Source: Pyxicephalus adspersus (lineage: Eukaryota > Chordata > Amphibia > Anura > Pyxicephalidae). From it: a DNA stretch of 64,000 nucleotides. This document shows, piece after piece, positions 19,483-29,600 of the stretch (positions within the stretch are counted from its first letter, which is position 1; each line of letters begins with the position of its first letter). Made by a program: the position numbers and the translations under genes. The notes beneath the pieces were generated by a model that ran no database searches, was not told the DNA's origin, and saw nothing but the letters and a program-made list of their open reading frames with translations. The stretch spans positions 91,682,409-91,746,408 of the forward strand of contig NC_092859.1 of assembly GCF_032062135.1 (NCBI RefSeq). The letters are read 5' to 3'.

Positions 19483-22400
19483 GTAAGTGCTTTTGTTTTG
19501 TTTTTTTTAGCTGTAGGTGGTTATTAGGAAAAGATTTTGTGGTGTGTGTGATGTTTGTCTGAGGTTAGCATTGATGTGACATGTATGATAGTTTCAGAGC
19601 TGATGTCTGCATATTCTGTAACACTGCTGTCAGAGAACACTAAACTAATGTCCATGCCAACAAGTTATATGTCTGTGATCTTTAATGAAGTCTTGGTAAT
19701 TTGTATTTATCTTGCTAGTTGTCTGGCCGGCATGCTTATCCTTTGTCTTCAATATCTGCTGAATTAAATATTTGGCTCAGGTGGTTTACCTGTGCCCAGA
19801 TCTCCGCACCTGCCTGCACCCCTCTGAGCCCTGAATATTGTCATACCAAGTATCAGTGTGCATAGATGGCACACCTATCCCTATAGAGAGGAATGGATGA
19901 GCCAACGCTGCCCTCCAAGTAATCTTTAGGCTAAGTGTTGATCACCTCTACAGCACTCCCTGGTTCCTGCTGCTGACATTGACATCACTACTGTATCCTG
20001 TAACAACATGGAGGTCAGCTGGAGGGACCAATGTAAGCTTTGGGACCCATGAGACTGATGCACCCAGAAGTATCAGTTCCCTGCAGATCTCAGAGGAATG
20101 TTTCTATATCACCAGCATTACTGCAAGCAATTGCAGACACATGCAGGAGATACAAACTGCAAAATACTCTATAGGGTTATGTAAACATAGAGATCCTCAG
20201 ATTATAGTTTATTAGTTATGTTATGTATGTGTTTGAAAAAGAAAAACAAGATATTACTTTTATTTTTTCTGTATTTTCTGGATTGACAAAAATATAATTT
20301 TCTGTTTCTTTTTGTAGGTACAATGAGTGGTGGTCTTGCTCCCAGTAAGAGTACTGTGTATGTCTCTAACTTCCCTTTCTCCCTCACCAACAATGATCTA
20401 CACAGGGTAAGTGTACAACATGTACTTGTGTAATATCACTGTATGATTGAAAAGCAAAGATGTCAGCTTCTTTTCTTTTTTTCAGATTTTTTCAAAGTAT
20501 GGGAAAGTAGTAAAGTAAGTTTATTTTTTTTAATCAATGAAACTGTACAAATGTCAATATCCAACTGAAAAAATTATAAGCTGGCCAAAAATTTCATGCC
20601 TACTAAGAAACAAGGAATGATAGTAATGTGGAACCTGTGATTAAAGGTGATAGGAGCTGTACGGCTTACAGTATTCAGATCAAATGTCTTAAAGTAAAAT
20701 CCCATTTTTAAGACAATTGGGTCTGATTCATTAAGACTCTCCAAGGCTGGATAGGATATACTTTCATCAGTGAAGTTGGGTGATCCAGCAAACCTGGAAT
20801 GGATTTGTACAAATTCATTTGCTAGCAAATGTTTTGATTCCTGTACCAGATCTATTCCAGGTTTGCACCAGTTTCACTGATGAAAGTGTATCCTCTCCAG
20901 CCTTGTAGAGATTTAATGAATCAGGCCTTTTGCTCCAAAATGCTGCACCGTCCTCTTTATTTTTGCCTTTATGTATAGGATCCTGTAAGATGGACTGATG
21001 CCCTTGCTGTTGGCTTAATGTCCCCCCCCCCTATAGTTTGTTAACATGCTATTGTACATCCCTGGGGTGTAGTTGGGTGACTCGATCATAGATTTTTTAA
21101 ATTAAACAATGTTGAGAATAGGCATATTGTAAATCTTGGAGCAAGAAAATGTTACAAACGTTTAACTGTTCTTTGCCCAAATGTCTGACCATTCTCTGTC
21201 TTGACAAAATAATATCATGCATACATTGTGTTTTTTTTTTCTAGAGTCACCATTTTGAAAGACAAAGAAACCCGAAAAAGTAAAGGAGTTGCATTTGTTT
21301 TATTTTTAGATAAAGAAGGTGCACAAAACTGTACTAGGTCATTAAACAATAAACAGGTATGTTCCTGGATGGTATTACTATATGCAAGTTACTAATATTT
21401 TTGTCTAGATCTAGACTCATAAAATGTATTTGTCATGCAGCTGTTTGGCAGAGTACTGAAAGCAAGCATTGCTATAGATAACGGCAGAGCAGCAGAGTTT
21501 ATCCGAAGACGTAATTACACTGACAAGTCCAGATGTTATGAATGTGGGGTAAGTCAAATCTGAACATTATACTAAAGCAGTGCTTCTTTTACAGTAATTT
21601 TCCAAAGGACCTAACAATTCTTTTATAGTGACATTATTTTTCTATTTGTATTGAAGGATACAGGTCACTTGAGCTATGCTTGTCCCAAAAATATGCTAGG
21701 TGATCGTGAGCCTCCACAGAAGAAGGAAAAGAAGAAAAGGAAAAAAATGGCAGAGGTAGAAGAACTGTATGTATTTCCATTATGTCAGTTGACTAAATGT
21801 AAAATGAACAGTATTACATTACATGATTGGTACTTACAAAACGTATTGCATTTCAGACCTGAAGAAGACCAGAGTGAAGATGAAGGTGAAGATCCATCTC
21901 TTGATAGCCTCAGTCAAGCAATAGCTTTTCAGGTACACATACACGTATTTATTTGTTTGTTTGTTTGTTTATAGCTGTTATATAAAAAATAGTTGCTTGA
22001 TGTTTTTAATTTATTTACTTGCCTATAGGTATCACTAGGTCTAGGATCCCTGTCCAATCACACTGCTGTTGATGATGAACATTGTCTTTACCCATTACTA
22101 TTGTAAAACAATTATGATTTAAAACATAGACATAGTGGTAGACATTATTATCTCCCTCTCAGTCCTGCTGCTCCCTAAATTCTTCGAGCTGTCTCTTGGA
22201 GTTTGGGAAGGGTTGTCAAGGCCAGTGGCATGAAATATGCATGAAGATAATAAAAATAACCACTTTTTGATGTCTAAACCAGACCGCAAATGTATATTTT
22301 CTGTTCTAAATTACTTTAAGTAAAATGTTTATTGGCACTAGATTATTAGGCGGTTTGAATTTATTTTGTTGTTGTATTGCCAGCCATGCAAATTCAATGA

Positions 22401-23099
22401 TTGGTCCATCCCAAAGCAGTTTTGTTATGTTGGCTCCTTAGCTCTTCTAGTCATCTGCTTGACTTCAGGGGCCTCCAACATTAAGGCTTACACACTTTTT
22501 GCTTACGCAATTTTTGTCACTGGAAACAATCTTTTATGACCACTGTACACATGTCACACGTGAGCGAGAGAGAGATCACAGCGAAAAAGCAAAATTGATT
22601 CTCAGGGACAAGTGAGGGCATTGACAGTAACTGGAGTGGTGTATGGGAGTGTGGGCACCAAAATACCCCACACTGCCTGAGAGGTTTGTTTGTAGTACAG
22701 GTATATGTTAAAAAATATGCCAACTTTGTTTGTTTCATAGATCCATTGGTAGAATGAAAATTAGAGGATATGTAGAAGTGCCCTGTATCCTCATTTGTTT
22801 TGAAAGGCAAAGACTTGCATATTTATTATTATCCTTATTTTCATTTTAGCAAGCAAAAATTGAAGAAGAAGCAAACAAATACAGGCAGACCATAGGCAAT
22901 GCCTCCACATCTGATGATTCAAGAAAACCAAGAATAAAAAAGAGTGCATATTTTAGTGATGAGGAAGAACTGAGTGACTGAATTCATTCCTCTGTTAATT
23001 ACTGTACATGTGTTATGTATATAAATATATTTTGATGTGAATGTCCCTTTGGTATTAAACAGGCTTTTTTTAACCTATTTGTGATGTAACATTAATAAA
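19380..23099 (+). CDS. ZCRB1: Zinc finger CCHC-type and RNA-binding motif protein 1 (U11/U12 31 kDa), whole gene
   Basis: A protein of the U11/U12 di-snRNP in the minor spliceosome, nuclear. CDS joins 20323-20406, 20486-20514, 21245-21356, 21441-21548, 21657-21766, 21857-21932 and 22850-22981: 216 residues, close to the human length. An RRM spans about residues 10-88 (YVSNFPF as RNP2, [10 protein letters not shown] as RNP1). A CCHC knuckle lies at 107-120 (C107, C110, H115, C120). A Lys-rich stretch follows (about 128-140), then an acidic region and the C-terminal end [10 protein letters not shown]. The start ATG follows GTACA after a tttttgtag acceptor in exon 2; exon 1 is non-coding and ends at 19482 (ACAG|GTAAGT) or, less likely, 19446. 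The AATAAA at 23094-23099 is the likely poly(A) signal. Divergent to PPHLN1. Confidence 0.96.
20323..22981 (+). CDS. ZCRB1: ZCRB1 coding span (seven coding exons)
   Basis: All six introns inside the coding span have GT and AG ends, and every junction keeps the frame. Exon 20486-20514 is only 29 nt and encodes IFSKYGKVV with shared border codons; skipping it would shift the frame inside the RRM. The stop TGA is 22979-22981. Intron 3 (20515-21244) contains a fold-back element; intron 7 (21933-22849) has no recognised repeat. Confidence 0.96.
20720..20927. mobile_element. Fold-back element (tgattcattaa ends) in ZCRB1 intron 3
   Basis: Left arm 'tgattcattaagactctcca' through 'gatccagcaaacctgga' is mirrored by 'ccaggtttgcacc' through 'tagagatttaatgaatca'. 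The whole 208-base unit can fold on itself. Related copies are at 51810-52030 and 48251-50347. Confidence 0.8.
23094..23099 (+). terminator. ZCRB1: ZCRB1 poly(A) signal
   Basis: AATAAA about 110 bases after the stop codon. An ATTAAA variant lies earlier, near 23053. Confidence 0.75.
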
Positions 23100-24141
23100 A
23101 TGATATACGGCTGTTTATTCTATAAATGATTGTGGACATCTCAATCTCAATTTTTCTAGCACCAAATTCAAAGCAAATATTTGGCAGTTGTAAGCAACAT
23201 CGCTTTCTGCTCAGTTGCTTTATAGATAAATTTGCAGCCCAGTGTTATAATTCTGATTTACTTTTTCTAAGTTTGCTAAACGTAATCACAGGTTACCTCT
23301 GTACTACATAACATCTGCATGATAAGACGTTTAATACTGACAGAATGACCAGGTAGAAATAAAGAAACAAGCCTGGGAAGAAAATTGATGTAGTCAATAA
23401 GAACTGGACATATGTTTTTGTTCTTGGGTTTAGACCCACCCAAGTTTAATAACAATAGCATAAGCAGGTGGTTTGCAGTAATAGGTATACACCTAAGACA
23501 CCTCACCATCACACTAAGATCATATTTTAAAGACTGTTTGATGGTCTGTTTAAATTATTTTCAGTAATATGTTAAATGTTATTGTGTCGGTTACAGAACA
23601 AATACATAAAACATCTGCCACTAATGATATGATGCAGCTTTTTAACATTTAAAGTTGCAAATATTGGACTAAGCCAATATCATGTGTCCTACATCAACAC
23701 GCCTGTGTTAAAGCTTTGTATTGTTTGCTTCATATCACTTTTTTTTTTAAATGCCTTGATTTTTTTACCAGTTTATTGTAAATTTAGACTCCTGCCTTAA
23801 ATGCATCATTGTAAAATTAGATATATACCCATATCACAATAATGAATAGGCTTAGGTGTGTGCATCTTGATCAAGCAATCATGTCCTAACAAAAATTCAG
23901 TTTTTGTTATTGGTGTCCCACAACTAGTTTTCTTTATTTACTGTTTTAATGGTCTGGACTAAAACTGGGCAATTAAGTTTGCCTTAAAGAAGGCTACCAT
24001 CAGACCGAAATCTAATGCAAAAACGAAGAGTCAGATAACCTCTGAACTGGAGAACTTGAATCTGAGATCAGAGAGTAGGATGTTGGTCATGTGGAAGAAA
24101 CACAATGACTGTGTCCAAAACAAGATATGGATACTCCAGAT
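23100..24141. other. Intergenic, downstream of ZCRB1
   Basis: AT-rich with no supported feature. Confidence 0.5.
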
Positions 24142-24392
24142 CAGTGTTTCCCAACCTTTTTAACATGGGGACCCTTGCTATAAATATTGCTATAAATATT
24201 ATATTCACAATTTACAGTAGATTAATGTGATGATCAGTACGAAGAAAGTATGCTAGATTTCTGGCCAGTGGGATTAATATCACCCTTACAGATAGCCAAA
24301 AAGATAATTGGTATCTTTCAAACTGACTTGATAGGAACAAATTACTCATTGCTCAAGGAACCCCTAGCAACCTCTGGAGGAACCCTGCTCCA
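24142..24392. mobile_element. hAT-like MITE (CAGTGTTTCCCAACC family)
   Basis: Starts CAGTGTTTCCCAACCTTTT. The interior shares 'cttacagatagccaaaaaga' and 'aacccctagcaacctctgga' with other copies. The right end is eroded. Confidence 0.75.
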
Positions 24393-24976
24393 GGTGATGA
24401 ATCACACCCCTTTTAGGGGTTCCTGTTAAGGTGAGAAACTGCCACATTTACAGTGGGGGAAGCTAATTTACAGCAATCTTCCCCAAATTAGTGCAAGGCT
24501 AGAGACCATTTGAAAGATTATAACAGATTGTCAATCCCTATAGAGAAAAACTGAAAATCAGTGAAAGGGCTTTGCAGTCCTATAGACTCTCCTAAAAGAA
24601 TCCGGACCGGACACTGCACTGGTAGAAGCGAAGTTCTGACCCTTCGGATTTAAAGTGGTAAGCCCTGCAATCAATTGGAGACAAAATAATCTGTTTTAAT
24701 GTGGGAATAATAGCAAAGACTGGGCTCCTCAAGAACAAGTTCATTAGACAGAAGCTGCTAAGGCTGCAGGCAGATCAAATAGAGAACCTGCAGTGACAGG
24801 CACACATTTGCATTAGGCCATTGAAGTCTTAGTAAGCAAATAATGATTTTAGTCAAGGATTCTGGCAGGGCAGAAGCCATACCTAATGGAACCAAGGCAT
24901 AGATTCTTCATCATAGGGCAACATGGTTTTAGGCTGCAGGTGATACATTGCACATAGACCTGGAAACATTGAGGGT
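24393..24976. other. Intergenic between ZCRB1 and YAF2
   Basis: Moderate GC; no recognised element or gene. Confidence 0.45.
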
Positions 24977-25669
24977 TCATAAGAAACAAAAACAGCTAGT
25001 AGCACGTTGTGGGGAAGCGTCTGGAGGGGACCAATGTCTGTGTAGGTTGGCAACAGCAATGCGTTCCATGTGGATCTTGGCAAACAACAGCAACAGAGGT
25101 AGAAGCATTCTAGAAACTGATGAGGGAGCACACATGGCACTGCACCTAACAAATGGAGGCACTGCACAGTGCCACAATAGTAATCTCTTCTTTGCGGACA
25201 TTTCTAAAGGTGCCCAATGACCTATGCAAGTAGCCCCAGTACTCAGCCTAACTGACCTACTCATGGAGTCTTCAGAGATGGGGAAAGTACTGATGACTGG
25301 AAAGACTGACCAGCATGGAGTAAGAAAAATGCCTCTCCCCCTACTCATTGCCTGAAGGTTCAAATCCAGTCCATCCACAACATCCAGTCCGGTGAGGTTT
25401 ATGTATGGCACTCCTATGTCAGGTTGATGGCAAACCAGAAAGCTGGCATTGAGCTGACCAGTTAGGTGTAGAAACGTATTGGTTGAAAAAAAGGATTCTA
25501 GTAAAATAGGTACAAAACCAAGGTGAGGAAGGGGATCTAACCTCCTAGGACAGGGGTGCCCAAAAGTTGGATCGCGATCTACCGCTAGATTGCAAAGGCA
25601 ACGCGAGTAGATCGCGGAGCCTTGCCTTTCAAAATAAACTCTACTGCGCACAGGAGATATTAAGGCCAA
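24977..25669 (-). other. Unexplained 230-codon open reading frame, probably not a gene
   Basis: The longest uninterrupted ATG frame in the intergenic region between ZCRB1 and YAF2. The predicted protein (MALISPVRSRVYFERQGSAI at the start) has no domain I recognise and ends in a Cys-rich CFCFL. About its first 40 codons lie in the hAT MITE 25551-25747, so that start is acquired. The surroundings are moderately GC-rich, which lengthens chance frames. It may be antisense to a decayed element. Confidence 0.3.
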
Positions 25670-25747
25670 GTTTTTATTGTTGGTAGATCATTTTGACTTG
25701 GCCATTTTAAAAGTAGCTTGCAAGCCCAAAAAATGTGGGCACCCCAG
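25551..25747. mobile_element. hAT-type MITE, 197 bp, with perfect 8-bp target duplication
   Basis: Ends are CAGGGGTGCCCAAA and TGTGGGCACCCCAG. TCCTAGGA occurs immediately on both sides (25543-25550 and 25748-25755). 8-bp duplications and CAGGG-type ends are the hAT signature. Confidence 0.92.
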
Positions 25748-25755
25748 TCCTAGGA

Positions 25756-26439
25756 CAATATGCATGCCGGTAGGAGGAGGGGTAATGCTGGGCTGGCCTA
25801 CAGTTTTTTGTTTGCCTTCAGGCAGTAGTATGACCCAGGGGTGAAAGACTTCCTGTGCCTCTCCATGGAGGACAAAGACATATTTGGTCATGTTGGTTGG
25901 GGGTGATCACTCTCTTCTCCTGGTATCATTGGGACATCTCACCACTAAAATCACAGACAACAAGCCGGTAAAAGTTCTAAGCTTTATTTCCTCTCTCCTA
26001 AATGTAAAAATATATAACAAAGAATTGTGGTATATTGCAGAACACTTTCCAGATTAGTCCTGGCCTGACAAATGTTCAGGGATGAGTAGCAGACACAGTG
26101 GGGGCATGCAATGATCTGTGACAACCCAAGGCTGCGTTGTAAGGCATTTGCTGAGCAGTGTCACCCTATAACAGGAAGTGCTATCCCCATAGGGCAGGAT
26201 CACAAGACAAGCTCATGGCAGGGCACCTATAGGTTCTATAAGACAGCTGTGCTGATCAGAGACGTAGCACACTTTTGTATTGGGGTTTCCATACACTTTA
26301 TGATGTATTACTGAACATGTATCATGTGAAAAGGCCGGATGTCTGTGTGAATAGAAGAGTATTGGTTATCTCCCGGTTCGCAGTCATGTTGTATTAGTAC
26401 ACACGTATTATAATTCCCATTATACCCCTCTCCGTGCTA
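25756..26439. other. Intergenic upstream of the YAF2 promoter
   Basis: No supported gene. A 67-codon minus frame (25688-25891) overlaps the MITE end and has no recognisable content. Confidence 0.45.
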
Positions 26440-26656
26440 TCTCTGTGCTGCTTGCAGTGACTGCGCTCTGCTCTCTCCATTTCCAACCTCCCCGGCTGTC
26501 CGGGCTCAGCGATGGGCGCCCTGTGATTGGCCGAACTGGGTCACGTGCGGCGGCGGACAGCTGGCTCCGGCTGATCGCGGTCGGCGCAGCCGCTTGCTCC
26601 CGCCTCGCTGTCCGGGCCTCACAGCTGGGCCTCCGCATCTCCTTCTCCGCCACAGC
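26440..26656 (+). promoter_or_regulatory. YAF2: YAF2 CpG-rich promoter
   Basis: The region from about 26440 to 26960 is far richer in CpG than its surroundings. It holds an inverted CCAAT box (ATTGG, 26526-26530) and a CACGTG E-box (26542-26547) upstream of the ATG. No TATA box is seen. Confidence 0.75.
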
Positions 26657-29600
26657 ATGGGAGACAAAAAGAGCCCTACAAGGTAAGAGGTGATGGGGGA
26701 CGCGGCCGGCGGACCGGGGAGGTGGGCGGTGTGTTTTAGCGCTCGCCGTGCGGCAGAGGCCCCGGCAGATGAGTGCAGGCCTTGTTTTGTGCTGTCTGAC
26801 TGCTATGTCTCCCTGCAGACCGAAGCGGCAGCCGAAGCCCTCCTCAGACGAAGGCTACTGGGACTGCAGTGTTTGTACCTTCAAGAACAGTGCCGAGGCC
26901 TTTAAGTGCCTGATGTGTGATGTACGCAAGGGAACCTCCACCCGGTGAGTCTCACATCTCCTGCCTCCATTACCCGGGTCTGACCCGGGCTATATCCCAG
27001 CCCTGATATGGGCTACAATACATGGGATGTACATTACCTGCTTGGCCAGAGAATCACAACATCACCCACAGGGCCCATTCACAGCCCTCCACTGCTGTGC
27101 TGCCATTTGTTGTCTATGGCAACTTCATCCATGTGTATTATGGTATCTTCATCCAAGTGTAATATGGGAACCCTTAGTAACTTCATGTGTGATATGGTAA
27201 CCTTCTACTGTGCACTATGCCAGGAAATAATGTAGATGTGATTATTAGATGTGATTATGTGATAGTGTTAGTCTATGGGAATGGGCTGCCTCCATACAAT
27301 GCATGGGATGAACAGTAGAAAGTGCAGCGCTATATATTACAATGGGGGAATTTACTGCTCAGTCCAGGTTTATTCCTCTGATCATTTTCTCTGGTGCTGT
27401 ATGTGTCTGCATGGCTTGCCTCTGTACATTGTACACATCACTGGGGTGTTATCATCATCTTTGGGTAACAGGAAAAGTTGGTGGGCATGGAGCTAGGCTA
27501 CATACAAATGTGCAATGGTTCTTGTCTGATAATCGGTTCTGGAGCAATATCGGATGAGAATGTGGCGTGTGTACAGCACGGATCCACAGACGATGGACGG
27601 CGATCTTAATGGGAGTGAATGGGGGAGAGAGAGCAGCAGGGTGCCGCTCCGTCGTTCTCCCCCCCCCCCACATGGAGCAGAATGGTGCTGTATGTACAGC
27701 ACTCGTTCATGCGTCGTGCAGTCCTTAGTCGTTGGAAAGGATCATCAAAGATCCTTTCCAACAATAATTATTGCACGTGTGTACATAGCCTAAGTATGTA
27801 AAAAGACCAAAGCCTCCTACAGATGTCTGATGAAGGATTATCAAAGAATTGTTACTGGAAACAATCTTTGCTGGTCCCTTCCAGGGGCAGATGAATGAAC
27901 GAGCGCTGTACACACTCCTATAAAGAGAGGGGGAAGGACTATAGAGCAGAACCCAGCTGTGCTTTCCTTATTTATGTGTTGTTGTAGATTATTGAACAGC
28001 ATCAGGGGACCCCTGTACACTGTGCCAGATTTTCACCCAAGATAAACGATGGCATTTGTCAGGGGCAAAAATCTTCTCTTTTACTCCAACACAGACCATT
28101 CATTGGCTGAAATTCAATTTTTATAGCAGCATATTTTTTTACGGTCCTATTTGAGAAATGTGTTTTTCCACCACTGTGAAATACTTGGTGCATCCAGGTA
28201 TGGAGGAGGGTAAGCAACTTTCTACCATGCCCTTCACCAAGCCCCTGCAGTGTTCAACCCAGAAATTATTTTAGACTGGGTGGGAATAAACTGTTGATGG
28301 GTGGCAGCCCCTATATTGTGACCCAGCTCATCAGTAACTACCCAAAAACAGCCAGGGGGGTTACTGAAGTGAAGTGTAAATGGAGCCTGGTACAGACGGG
28401 TGTTCAGCTTTAAAGAATATTGTTTATTATTATATACCATAAAAAATACAAATATTTTACAAAACCTATTAACTTGTATATGGTATTGTGGACCTTACTC
28501 ATTACAGCCACAGGCTATGCTTCTGAATTTGCAGTGCTACAAGGAGGTTATGCTTTACAGTTCTATAAGGGATGGTGGGCAAGCAAAAACTTTCATCCAT
28601 CATTCTTGGAAGTATTACAATAGGAAGATTGTAGCTCTGCAAATTTGAAAAGATTACAAGTGTTACAGGGTCTCTTTAAATTAGATAAACTTGCTTATAA
28701 TTTACTTATGTCATGTGATTTAAAGGTTTAATAAATCACTGCTTCAGTATCCGCAAGAACCTACTTTGCACCACACCAGGTGGTTGTATGTTCTGCTCTA
28801 AGTACTTAAGTCATTTTTAATTTACCAGGTTGCAGGATTGTGCTCTTCCTTTTATGTTCCTTTAAACCAACTCAAAGTACAAGTGGCCCGATTCATTTGT
28901 GTATGCAAAATGTGCTGGTAATAAAAGGCATATCATGATTTTCTTTTATCCATAGTTATGTTTTGCTCCTTAGCTTTCTGGTACATTATCCAATAGCTAC
29001 AATAGCAATTGAGGCACCTTGGATACTTTTGACTAAATGCCTGAAAATGTTTTCAGTGTCAGTAGTTCAATTGAAAACACCCATAATGTTTAAAGAATAC
29101 CTTTAGTAAGAGAAAAACCAGGCTTACATTGCTCATCTCCTTTCTGAATCACTTATCCACAAATGTATGCTCTGTGTAAAGTCAGAGTGATCTCACACCT
29201 AATGATCTGCATTTTTGTTCCATGTTAGTGAATCAGAAAGCTATTGGATCATGATTATTATTATCTTGTATTTATATAGTGCCGACTTATTATGCAGCTC
29301 TTTAGTCATCGACAGGTCATTAGCTCTCTCTCAAGGGGGCTCATAATCAAATGTCACTACCATAATCCTTTAGCATTAACACAGTCTAAGGCTAATTTGG
29401 GGGGAAAAGTCAATCAACCTGCATGTTTTTGGGATGTGGGAGGAAACCTGAGTGCCCAGAGAAAACCACACAAACACAGGGAGAACATACAAACTCCATG
29501 CAGATAATGTCTTGGCCAATATTTTACCCCGGTGCTTCAAAGCCCACAGAGCTAGCCACTGAGCCAAACATGCTGCCTGATCGTCATGTCAATCATTTTC

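Noticed and set aside
21651..21974. Separate 107-codon ORF
   Set aside because: It runs through ZCRB1 exon 6, intron and exon 7; the spliced model with conserved homology is better.
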